Assembly (NCBI GenBank): GCA_027001815.1
Contig: JALTLT010000380.1
Location: 1-10,968, forward strand
Direction of reading: 5' to 3'
Source of the DNA: Gammaproteobacteria bacterium
GTDB lineage: Bacteria; Pseudomonadota; Gammaproteobacteria; JALTLT01
DNA length: 10,968 bases
The notes below the pieces were generated by a model, which was not told the origin of the DNA, ran no database searches, and was given only the letters and a program-made list of their open reading frames with translations. Both the position numbers and the translations under genes were made by a program. Shown here in pieces: positions 1 to 6,705 of the stretch; the stretch's first letter is position 1, and the number at the start of each line of letters is the position of its first letter.

Positions 1-69
1 GGGGGGGGGGCGCCGGAGGATCGTCACCGGCGGCGCCAGCGACGCTATTCTTGCAAGGAACGCACCACA
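1..69. other. 3' flank of the glycan cassette with a G10 tract and a GC-rich hairpin
   Basis: No gene is visible. The window opens with ten consecutive G residues. Positions 9-15 (GGCGCCG) and 31-37 (CGGCGCC) can form a 7-bp stem with a 15-nt loop, lying 33 nt beyond the stop codon of the minus-strand glycosyltransferase gene. No T-rich tract follows on the minus strand (the reverse complement runs into C residues), so it is not a classical intrinsic terminator. Because the G tract touches the window edge, it may also be a contig or assembly edge. Confidence 0.35.
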
Positions 70-1035
70 TCAGCCGCCGAAGGCCTCTCTCATCTTGTCG
101 ATACACCAGATGGCGCGGTGGATGGTGAGGTGATGACGCTGCAGATGGGCACGCTGGAGCGCCGCCATCTCCTCCAGGCGATCCTCGTCGCGCAGTGCGG
201 AGTCGAGCAGACGGAGCATCTGGTCCACACCGTCGAACCGGTAGAGATGACGACCCTCGACGAAGTCGTCGGGTATGTAGAGCGGCATCCTCCGGACCAT
301 CTGGGGGGCCCGACAGGCCGCATGCTCCCAGAAACGGAAGGTATCCAGACCGGCACCGGGCAGGGTGAGGGTGAGTCGGCACTGCTGCATGGCCCGATAG
401 TACTCCCGGCGTGAGAGACGTCCGGCTGGCTCCCCTCCCTCCCCATCCGGAACCCCCGTCACCGCGTAGAAGCCCTCGGGCACCTCTTCACGCAGCGCCT
501 CGATGAGTCGCGCGCGTTCGGGGCTGGCGTCACTGACGGCACCGGCAAAACCGATCGGGTAGCGCTTGGCCTCGCCGTCCAGGGCATGGATGGTATCGAA
601 CACCTCCTGCGGCAACGCCATGGGCAGCGGCACGGCCGCATCCCCGCCATCGGTCTCACGTCTGAAGAGCAGAAAAGGACCGGGGCGCATCGGGATCGGC
701 TGGTCTTCGCCGTCGATGACTCCGACTCCCTTCACCCTCGCCCCCTCCAGCAGCGTGACCACCTCGTTCAGGGAGCGAACGTCACACAGCACGTAGTCGA
801 ACCAGCCCCCACGCAACCTGGCCGGTATCTCTTCCCGTCCGATCCCGTCGTCGGCGGGGAACCAGCCGGGATGCAGGAGCTCCTGGGGACAGACACCGAG
901 ACCGATCACCCCCTCATAGAGACACGCCTTGCGGGGATACTCCACCACCCCCGTCCCCAGGAGATGCCTCAGCCCGTGGAGCAGCAGATCCGGTACGTAA
1001 TTGGGATAGGGATGGACGAGAAAGAGGATCCGCAC
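70..1035 (-). CDS. Glycosyltransferase, family 1-like (Glyco_trans_1_2 type C-terminus)
   Basis: Predicted cytoplasmic glycosyltransferase of 321 aa acting on a surface glycan; donor and acceptor are unknown. The N-terminus (VRILFLVHPYPNYVPDLLLHG) has the beta-strand pattern of a Rossmann-like GT-B fold. The C-terminal third contains GAGLDTFRFWE (about 227-237), then a segment like 'ACRAPQMV' and FVEGRHL (about 258-264), as in the CgeB/Glyco_trans_1_2 group of GT-B enzymes. There is no signal peptide or membrane span. I chose the GTG start at 1035. It lies 7 nt after the stop of the upstream FkbM methyltransferase gene and fits the first beta strand; the longest open frame starts at 1122 but would overlap that gene by 80 bp with a non-homologous-looking extension. 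No strong ribosome site is visible, so translational coupling to the FkbM gene is likely. The family call is fairly secure, the exact activity is not. Confidence 0.75.
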   Translation of the reverse strand: MRILFLVHPYPNYVPDLLLHGLRHLLGTGVVEYPRKACLYEGVIGLGVCPQELLHPGWFPADDGIGREEIPARLRGGWFDYVLCDVRSLNEVVTLLEGARVKGVGVIDGEDQPIPMRPGPFLLFRRETDGGDAAVPLPMALPQEVFDTIHALDGEAKRYPIGFAGAVSDASPERARLIEALREEVPEGFYAVTGVPDGEGGEPAGRLSRREYYRAMQQCRLTLTLPGAGLDTFRFWEHAACRAPQMVRRMPLYIPDDFVEGRHLYRFDGVDQMLRLLDSALRDEDRLEEMAALQRAHLQRHHLTIHRAIWCIDKMREAFGG

Positions 1036-1042
1036 CTCTGCA

Positions 1043-1945
1043 TCACCCGATCCATTCGCCTTCCATTCGATCGGGACATGCGAAGGCGAGATTGAAGACG
1101 TGGCCGGGGTCGAGATAGGCACCCTCCTCGAGCGCCCTCAGTCTCCCGTCGGGAAGGATGATCCAGGGCCGGTAGCCGAGACCTGCCAGATTGGCGCGCA
1201 ACTCCTCCTCGCTGCTGCCCATCCTCCCCAGGGCGAACCGGTTGATTTCCATCACCAGCAAGGGGTAGCCGCAACGCACCAGAGTCTCGAGACCCCCGCG
1301 CACGATCGCACTCTCCGCCCCCTCCACGTCCATCTTGACCAGACGCAGGGGCATGAATCCGTTGGCGCCCATCACCTTGTCGAGGGTGGAGAGTTCGACA
1401 CTGAAACGGGTCGGCGTGGCCCGACTCCTGCGGTTGAAATCGTGATCCCCCACGTCCCACAGGGCATGCCCCCCGTCGTTGTCGAGATTCTCGAACATCT
1501 CCGCCTCTCCCGGGCGGTCGGCGAGGGCGAGGTTGAAGGGGTGGACGTGAGCGAAGCCGTTGAGCAGGATGTTCTCCTGGAGGTGGGAAAAGTTGCCGGG
1601 ATGGGGCTCGAAGGCCATCACCGTCCCCCGGCTTCCCACCAGGAGTGCCGAGAAGAGGGTGAACCAGCCCACGTGAGCACCGATATCGAGAACGCCGTCA
1701 CCGGGACGGAGTACTCTCTTCAACAGGAGACTGGTCTCGGCCTCGTAGAGTTCTCCGCACTGGAGGCAGGCGAGAATGGAACGCTGGCTGTAGTGGCGCG
1801 GATCGAGACGCATCCGCAGGGACTCCCCTCCCAGGGGAGCGAAAGTGGCCACAACGGGAAGTGATGGCGTGGCATCGGCGGGTACTGTGGGCATGGGATA
1901 CACTCGGCGTCGGATTCCTGGCAGGATATCCGGAAAGTGCACCAT
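1043..1945 (-). CDS. FkbM-family SAM-dependent methyltransferase
   Basis: Predicted O-methyltransferase of 300 aa that would methylate a sugar hydroxyl in the glycan built by its neighbours. The SAM-binding motif I is clear (VLDIGAHVGWFT, about 85-96), followed by the acidic motif II (MAFEPHPGNF, about 110-119). The hallmark FkbM segment LVKMDVEGAESAIVRGG lies at about 202-218. The length is normal for a stand-alone FkbM protein. Two in-frame starts are possible: ATG at 1945, or ATG at 1894 (18 residues in). Neither has a strong Shine-Dalgarno sequence, so the first 17 residues are uncertain. The gene is followed after 7 nt by the glycosyltransferase and preceded by a 367-nt gap holding a candidate promoter, suggesting a two-gene transcript. 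FkbM enzymes commonly occur in polysaccharide clusters; the actual acceptor cannot be read from sequence. Confidence 0.88.
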   Translation of the reverse strand: MVHFPDILPGIRRRVYPMPTVPADATPSLPVVATFAPLGGESLRMRLDPRHYSQRSILACLQCGELYEAETSLLLKRVLRPGDGVLDIGAHVGWFTLFSALLVGSRGTVMAFEPHPGNFSHLQENILLNGFAHVHPFNLALADRPGEAEMFENLDNDGGHALWDVGDHDFNRRSRATPTRFSVELSTLDKVMGANGFMPLRLVKMDVEGAESAIVRGGLETLVRCGYPLLVMEINRFALGRMGSSEEELRANLAGLGYRPWIILPDGRLRALEEGAYLDPGHVFNLAFACPDRMEGEWIG

Positions 1946-2051
1946 TCATGCCACACCGGCCGTGGTCGGGGAGCACGGAGCCTCGACCGCCACCCTCCGC
2001 ACACCTCTGCCCGAGAGGCAGACTCCTCTTCGACCGAGGCCACCGCCTCCT

Positions 2052-2090
2052 GGCGGGCTGTTGAAAAACGCCGTTTTTCGGCAGCCTGCC
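2052..2090. repeat. 39-bp near-perfect palindrome with A5/T5 arms
   Basis: The core is two 15-nt arms (GGCTGTTGAAAAACG and CGTTTTTCGGCAGCC) around a single C, at 2056-2086. It extends outward to GGC...GCC with one more mismatch. All three mismatches become G-U pairs in plus-strand RNA, so the fold is more stable in that orientation. It sits in the presumed 5' leader of the minus-strand FkbM gene. No open frame crosses it convincingly. It may be a dispersed palindromic repeat, an end remnant of a mobile element, or an attenuator-like hairpin; no neighbouring tract of T residues supports simple termination. Confidence 0.6.
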
Positions 2091-2209
2091 AGCCCGAAAG
2101 TTGCGTGAAGCTGCCGGATGGATGTGCGTCTGGCGTGTTCGGGTGTGCCGCCCTGCAGCGCAAGGCGTGCAGACACCGGCAGAGCGTGCCGGGAACAAAT
2201 CGTTACCCG

Positions 2210-2237
2210 CTCATATACGGAATATTCCTTTTGTAAA
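2210..2237 (-). promoter_or_regulatory. Candidate sigma-70 promoter with a palindromic spacer, upstream of the FkbM gene
   Basis: On the minus strand TTTACA (2232-2237) is followed after 16 nt by TATGAG (2210-2215), in the only AT-rich patch of this gap. The spacer contains a perfect 10-bp palindrome, GGAATATTCC (2219-2228), which could be an operator or chance. It would drive the FkbM methyltransferase and glycosyltransferase with a leader of roughly 260-310 nt. Five of six -35 bases and four of six -10 bases match consensus. Confidence 0.4.
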
Positions 2238-2259
2238 CATAAAGTTGAGGAAACCCTGA

Positions 2260-2279
2260 ACAATTCATCCCTGAATTGT
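2260..2279 (-). terminator. Perfect 8-bp AT-rich hairpin downstream of galE
   Basis: ACAATTCA (2260-2267) and TGAATTGT (2272-2279) form a perfect stem with a 4-nt loop, 33 nt past the galE stop on the minus strand. The following minus-strand sequence (TCAGGGTTTCCTC) has only a short T run, so it is a weak terminator candidate. Its position between galE and the candidate FkbM promoter fits a boundary between two transcripts. Confidence 0.3.
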
Positions 2280-2312
2280 CAGAGCAAGGGAGCCGAAAAT
2301 GCGATTTCCGGG

Positions 2313-3302
2313 CTAGCCGGTCCCGGCACGGGTATGCCAGCGCCAGGCGGATCTGACCACCTCGTCCACGGAGACGTATCGGGGACTCCAGCCCAGCACC
2401 CGGCGGGCCAGGAAGGCATCGGCCACCAGCTCGGGGGGATCCCCCGGGCGTCTGGGACCGATCTTCATGGGTACCTTGCGACCGCTCACCCGCTCCACGG
2501 CACGGATGATCTCCAGCACCGAATGACCGTTGCCGGTGCCGAGATTGAGCGCCGTGGTCTCACCTCCCTCCCCCAGGTAGTCGAGCGCCAGCACATGGGC
2601 GGCAGCCAGGTCGGTCACATGGATGTAGTCCCGGATGGCACTGCCGTCGGGGGTGGGGTAGTCGTCGCCATACACCTCGATGTGGGATCGCCTGCCCAGT
2701 GCCGCGTCGATCACCAGCGGGATGAGATGGGTCTCGGGGTCGTGATCCTCGCCGATCTCGCCCGACTCGTCGGCGCCGGCCGCGTTGAAATAGCGCAGCG
2801 ACACGGATCGCAGGCCATGGGCGTGGTCGAAGTCACGCAACATCCGCTCGATCATGAGCTTGGAGGCCCCGTAGGGGTTGATGGGCTTCTGGGGTTCACT
2901 CTCGGTGATCGGCACCACCTCGGGCATGCCATAGGTCGCACAGGTACTGGAAAAGATGAAACGGTCGATCCCCCGATCCCGGCACGCCTCAAGCAGGGTG
3001 AGGCTACCCGCCACGTTGTTGCGATAGTACTTGCCGGGATTCTCCACCGACTCACCCACGTACGCATACGCGGCGAAGTGCATGACCGCCACCGGCCGAT
3101 ATCGCTCCATCACCTCGTCCAGTCGGGCGCGGTCCTCCAGTTCCCCACGCTCGAGCGGTCCCCAGCGGACCGCCTCCTCGTGGCCATAGACGAGATTGTC
3201 GAAAGCAACCGGTCGCCAGCCTCCTTCGGCAAGGGCCTTGCACGCATGACTGCCGATGTACCCTGCCCCTCCCGTGACCAGAACCGCTCCCTTTTCACTC
3301 AT
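2313..3302 (-). CDS. galE: UDP-glucose 4-epimerase
   Basis: Interconverts UDP-glucose and UDP-galactose in the cytoplasm using tightly bound NAD; an extended short-chain dehydrogenase/reductase of 329 aa, normal length. The NAD-binding GGAGYIGS is at 11-18, the SSTCATYG segment carrying the catalytic Ser at 118-125, and the YxxxK pair at Y144 and K148 (YGASK). RYFNAAGA, RDYIHVTDLA and LNLGTGNGHSVLEI are all canonical for GalE. The ATG at 3302 lies 4 nt after the stop of the UDP-glucuronate decarboxylase gene, and the G-rich sequence GGGGTGAGGGG spans that junction, so the two genes are almost certainly co-transcribed and translationally coupled. Within this cassette it probably supplies UDP-galactose, or epimerises a related UDP-sugar, for surface polysaccharide. 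Confidence in family and reaction is high; substrate breadth (for example N-acetylated sugars) cannot be judged. Confidence 0.95.
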   Translation of the reverse strand: MSEKGAVLVTGGAGYIGSHACKALAEGGWRPVAFDNLVYGHEEAVRWGPLERGELEDRARLDEVMERYRPVAVMHFAAYAYVGESVENPGKYYRNNVAGSLTLLEACRDRGIDRFIFSSTCATYGMPEVVPITESEPQKPINPYGASKLMIERMLRDFDHAHGLRSVSLRYFNAAGADESGEIGEDHDPETHLIPLVIDAALGRRSHIEVYGDDYPTPDGSAIRDYIHVTDLAAAHVLALDYLGEGGETTALNLGTGNGHSVLEIIRAVERVSGRKVPMKIGPRRPGDPPELVADAFLARRVLGWSPRYVSVDEVVRSAWRWHTRAGTG

Positions 3303-3306
3303 CCCC

Positions 3307-4266
3307 TCACCCCATCTGTTTCAGCAGATTCTCGAAATAGGCGATGGTCTGGACCAGCCCCTCCTCCAGCTTGACTTGCGGCTCCCATCCCAGCTTCTCC
3401 CGCGCCAGGGAGATGTCCGGCTGTCGCTGGCGGGGATCGTCCTGGGGCAAGGGCTTGGTGACGATCTCCGATGTCGAACCGGTCATCTCCACCACCTTCT
3501 CCGCCAGTTCGCGAATGGTGAACTCCCCCGGATTGCCGAGATTGACAGGGCCGGTAAAGTCCGCGGGAGTCTCCATCAGCCGGAGGAAACCCTCTACCAT
3601 GTCGTCCACGTAACAGAAGGAGCGGGTCTGACTTCCGTCACCATAGATGGTGATCGGCTCCCCCCGCAACGCCTGAACAATGAAATTGGAGACCACCCGC
3701 CCGTCGTTGGGATGCATGCGGGGGCCATAGGTGTTGAAGATCCGGGCCACCTTGATCTCGAGGCTGTGCTGGCGCCAGTAGTCGAAAAAGAGCGCCTCCG
3801 CACACCGCTTGCCCTCGTCGTAGCAGGAACGGATGCCGATCGGGTTGACGTTCCCCCAGTAGCTCTCCGGCTGGGGGTGCATCTCGGGGTCTCCGTAGAC
3901 CTCACTGGTGGAAGCCTGCATGATGCGCGCCCCCACGCGCTTGGCGAGCCCCAGCATGTTGATGGCTCCATGGACCGACGTCTTGGTGGTCTGGACCGGA
4001 TCGTACTGGTAGTGGATCGGGGAGGCGGGGCAGGCGAGGTTGAAGATCTCGTCTACTTCGATATAGAGAGGGAAGGTGACATCGTGCCGTATCACCTCGA
4101 AATGGGGATTGTCCAGCAGGTGGATGATGTTGTCCTTGGTGCCCGTATAGAAGTTATCGAGACAGAGGACGTCGTGCCCTTCCCCCAGGAGACGCTCGCA
4201 GAGATGTGAACCGAGAAAACCGGCTCCACCGGTCACCAGCACCTGTTTTCTGACAATTCCTTTCAT
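3307..4266 (-). CDS. uxs: UDP-glucuronate decarboxylase (UDP-xylose synthase)
   Basis: NAD-dependent decarboxylation of UDP-glucuronate to UDP-xylose, a precursor for surface polysaccharides. The 319-aa protein has the NAD motif GGAGFLGS (13-20), the segment ACPASPIHYQYDPVQT (79-93), the STSEVYGDP segment (119-127), YxxxK as Y149/K153, and the UXS signature FNTYGPRMHPNDGRVVSNF (177-195). The last two features separate it from plain epimerases. I chose the ATG at 4266. The open frame extends to 4473, but those 69 extra residues look random and the NAD fold begins right after this ATG. Upstream, AGAAAGGA and AGAAG offer ribosome binding. galE follows after 4 nt. Its upstream region holds a 279-bp segment bounded by inverted repeats, which could affect its expression. 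Confidence 0.93.
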   Translation of the reverse strand: MKGIVRKQVLVTGGAGFLGSHLCERLLGEGHDVLCLDNFYTGTKDNIIHLLDNPHFEVIRHDVTFPLYIEVDEIFNLACPASPIHYQYDPVQTTKTSVHGAINMLGLAKRVGARIMQASTSEVYGDPEMHPQPESYWGNVNPIGIRSCYDEGKRCAEALFFDYWRQHSLEIKVARIFNTYGPRMHPNDGRVVSNFIVQALRGEPITIYGDGSQTRSFCYVDDMVEGFLRLMETPADFTGPVNLGNPGEFTIRELAEKVVEMTGSTSEIVTKPLPQDDPRQRQPDISLAREKLGWEPQVKLEEGLVQTIAYFENLLKQMG

Positions 4267-4794
4267 GATGGCTTCTAGTTCCTTTCTCCATTTTTGGCAG
4301 TCGTTCCGACCGCCCCCGAGGCAGCGGGACGCGGTTGGCCGGAAGGACGGGCCGGAATCGTGTATGGGCGGGTGTGGACGGATACCATCGACCCGGCAAC
4401 GATGCATATGGCGTTCGGCCGTGGTGTGCCCGCTCACGGGGGTTTCGGAACACCTCGCCCACCATTCCACCACGAGTTCCGATCACGCCGCCACGGGCAG
4501 TCACACAGCGGCCTGCGCCATCGAAACCCGTCGACAGGTGCTCCACGGAAGCGCCGGCCCGGCATCGGGCGCTTGCCAGGGGCGCCGACCCCTGCCTGCG
4601 CGCCGCGCCCTGATCCGACCCACCCCCGGAGCCCTGAACACAACATGCATCGTTGCCGGGTCGATAAAGAACGGCCGACGGTGGCGGCACTCTACCCGGA
4701 AACAGTGCCGCGGGGCCAAGGGAATATTACCAGAACCGACGTCAGGGGACATCGGCCGTGGGGAATACCCTTCACCTCTCGGAGGGGCAGGGGT
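4267..4794. other. 528-bp non-coding gap between uxs and the chemoreceptor gene
   Basis: I see no credible gene on either strand here; the long open frames are high-GC shadows. It holds the inverted-repeat-bounded segment at 4387-4665 and an 8-bp stem-loop at 4684-4711 (GCGGCACT and AGTGCCGC with a 12-nt loop). The stem-loop lies about 85 nt past the chemoreceptor stop on the minus strand, but no T tract follows on either strand. I could not find a convincing promoter for uxs, so it may be read from further upstream or from a non-canonical promoter. Confidence 0.5.
4387..4665. repeat. 279-bp segment bounded by perfect 21-bp inverted repeats
   Basis: The left copy (4387-4407) begins ATCGACCCGG and ends GATGCAT. 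The right copy (4645-4665) is its exact reverse complement over all 21 bases. Identity stops abruptly on the outer sides and continues imperfectly inward (28 of 32 aligned bases, 4387-4418 against 4634-4665). That is the shape expected of the ends of a small mobile element. No target-site duplication is visible (outer flanks GGATACC and AAAGAAC). The interior encodes nothing convincing. A non-autonomous MITE-like element and a recombinase-invertible segment are the two main readings. Confidence 0.7.
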
Positions 4795-6705
4795 TCAAGC
4801 GGCGACACGCGCCTGGAGGGCATCGAGCAACTCGACGATCCGTTCCGAGAGCGGCTGTACCCGCGCGTACGCCTCCTCGGCCTCGGTGATCCTCCCCGCC
4901 TCCTTGAGTTCCACCACGCGGGAGATCAACTGATGCATCTCGGCATGTGGTTCTTCCAGTTCGTGCATTTCTGCCAGCTCCCCAAAACGCTCCAGCGCCC
5001 CACCGTAGTACCACTTGCCCAGCACGCAGTCGCGATGGGAGATCACCTGATCACGGGTCAGCCCCCCCTTGCCGTCCAGGAATGCGCGCAGCCGTCCCCG
5101 CCACGCGAGATGGGCCGCCTTGGCCTGCTCCAGATCGAGAGCATCGTCTTCGACGCTGAACCGGGTCGCCAGGTCACGCAACACCTCGACCCGCTCACCG
5201 ATCTCGCCGATGCTCGCCACCATCTTCCGGGTCGCACCATCGGTCTCTTCGGCCAGCACAGCCACACGAACCACGTTGCGGTTGATCTCTTCGGTGACCT
5301 GACTCTGTTCGTCGGCCGCAGCGGCGATCTGGTGATTCTCCTCGGTGATGGTATTGACCGCCTCGACCACCTGCTGAAGCGCCCTCTTTGCTTCGTCTGC
5401 CTGGCGGGTACCCACCACTGCCTGCTCCTTGCCCGCTTCCATGGCGGCGACTGCCTCCAGGGCCCCCCTCCGCAACCGCCCGATCATCTCATCGATCTCC
5501 TGGGTGGATGCCTGGGTACGCGAAGCGAGGGTCCGGACCTCGTCCGCCACCACGGCAAAGCCCCGACCGTGCTCACCGGCGCGCGCCGCCTCGATGGCCG
5601 CATTGAGCGCCAGTAGATTGGTCTGTTCGGCGATACTGTTGATCACCTCCAGCACCTTCCCGATCTCCTGGCTGTCACGCTCGAGTCGTCCGATCACCTC
5701 GGCGGCAAGCTCCACCTGCCGGGAGAGTGCCGCAATGGCGTCATTGGCACGACCCACCACTTCATGGCCCTTCCGGGCGGCATCATCGGCCTGCACCGCC
5801 GCATCGGCAGCCCCACGGGTGTTGTTCGCCACTTCCTGGACGGAGGCGGTCATCTCGTTCATGGCAGTGGCGACCTGATCCACCTCCCGTCTCTGCCCCT
5901 CCATGTTCGAAGCGGTCTGTTCCGCCAGGGAGACGGCCTGTACCGTCTGGGTGCCTACGCTGGCCGCCGCCCGGATGGTCCGGGCGATCACTTCCGACGT
6001 GTGGACCATGAAACGGTTGTAGGCCTGACTGAGGTCGGCGAATTCACGCCAGCCGCCTTCTTCCAGTCGCGAGGAGAGATCCCGCTTCTCGTTCGCCCCG
6101 ACGAGCACGTCCCGCACCCTCTCGATGCTCCGAATCGCCTGACGGCTGCCGAGGAACAGCAGCAGGTTGATCAACAGGACCAGGAACAGCAGGGCCTGGG
6201 CAAGGCGCACCTGTGAGGCCGCTTCACCCCGAGCCTCCCCTTCCAGGTGGCCAATCAGCGCCTCCACCCTGCCAACCAGACCGCCGGCGAGCCGGTCGAC
6301 CTGCTGCATCGCCGCCTGGTCCGGCCTGGCGAGGAAAGAGAGCACTGCGCTCTTGTACTCCCCCCACTGCCGCTCGATGTCGTCCAACAGGCCGACGACC
6401 TCCGGCTCCGCCGTCGACGCCCCCTCGCCCACCCGAAGGGCCGCGAGGAGATCTTCGAAATGCTCCATTCGATCGGTCACGCGGTCTCTGGTCTCGATAC
6501 CCCGGACGACCAGAAAGGCGTCGTCGAGCACCCTCTGGCTCACCATCCCCAGCCTCGCCGCCGCACCGAGGGTGGCGGGATCCTGCTTCCCCGAGAACTC
6601 GATCATGGCCATAACCGCCACCACAATTCCCGCAATGACAACATGGGAAAAGTGGGTCACCTGTCGCAACGACAGACGACCCGTGATCTGATTCTGATGA
6701 CTCAT
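4795..6705 (-). CDS. Methyl-accepting chemotaxis protein with PilJ/NIT-like sensor and C-terminal CZB domain
   Basis: Inner-membrane chemoreceptor of 636 aa that would signal to CheA/CheW. Order: membrane helix 1 at about 20-36; a periplasmic helical region to about 165 whose GAAARLGMVSQRVLDD (48-62) resembles the 'MLSQR' helix of PilJ/NIT-type sensors; membrane helix 2 at about 169-186; HAMP at about 187-240; then the long signalling coiled coil. Its hairpin tip, EQTNLLALNAAIEAARAGEHG (360-380), is near-invariant in the family. The C-terminal region (about 530-600) is a CZB domain with H532, HRDC (557-560), LGKWYY (562-567) and H587/H591 as candidate zinc ligands. The ATG at 6705 follows AGGGGATC; the longer frame to 6840 lacks MCP-like sequence. 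It is monocistronic and divergent from the c-di-GMP gene. The sensed ligand is unknown; CZB suggests zinc or oxidant input. Confidence 0.93.
   Translation of the reverse strand: MSHQNQITGRLSLRQVTHFSHVVIAGIVVAVMAMIEFSGKQDPATLGAAARLGMVSQRVLDDAFLVVRGIETRDRVTDRMEHFEDLLAALRVGEGASTAEPEVVGLLDDIERQWGEYKSAVLSFLARPDQAAMQQVDRLAGGLVGRVEALIGHLEGEARGEAASQVRLAQALLFLVLLINLLLFLGSRQAIRSIERVRDVLVGANEKRDLSSRLEEGGWREFADLSQAYNRFMVHTSEVIARTIRAAASVGTQTVQAVSLAEQTASNMEGQRREVDQVATAMNEMTASVQEVANNTRGAADAAVQADDAARKGHEVVGRANDAIAALSRQVELAAEVIGRLERDSQEIGKVLEVINSIAEQTNLLALNAAIEAARAGEHGRGFAVVADEVRTLASRTQASTQEIDEMIGRLRRGALEAVAAMEAGKEQAVVGTRQADEAKRALQQVVEAVNTITEENHQIAAAADEQSQVTEEINRNVVRVAVLAEETDGATRKMVASIGEIGERVEVLRDLATRFSVEDDALDLEQAKAAHLAWRGRLRAFLDGKGGLTRDQVISHRDCVLGKWYYGGALERFGELAEMHELEEPHAEMHQLISRVVELKEAGRITEAEEAYARVQPLSERIVELLDALQARVAA

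Noticed and set aside
1036..1122. Upstream ATG (1122) as start of the glycosyltransferase
   Set aside because: It would overlap the FkbM gene by 80 bp and add a Ser/Pro-rich stretch that is simply the FkbM 3' end read in another frame.
2118..3374. 418-codon plus-strand open frame antisense to galE
   Set aside because: The minus strand carries every GalE hallmark motif, and this frame has no recognisable domain or ribosome site.
4267..4473. 69-residue N-terminal extension of the UXS protein
   Set aside because: The extension reads as random GC-rich sequence, overlaps one of the inverted repeats, and the conserved NAD fold begins right after the internal ATG at 4266, which has purine-rich upstream sequence.
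4684..4711. Intrinsic terminator for the chemoreceptor gene
   Set aside because: The 8-bp stem is real but has a 12-nt loop and no T-rich tract on either strand.
4294..5616. 440-codon plus-strand open frame across the chemoreceptor C-terminus and the gap
   Set aside because: It is an antisense shadow of a GC-rich gene: composition is His/Pro/Arg-rich, no motif is seen, and the opposite strand encodes clear CZB and MCP signalling sequences.
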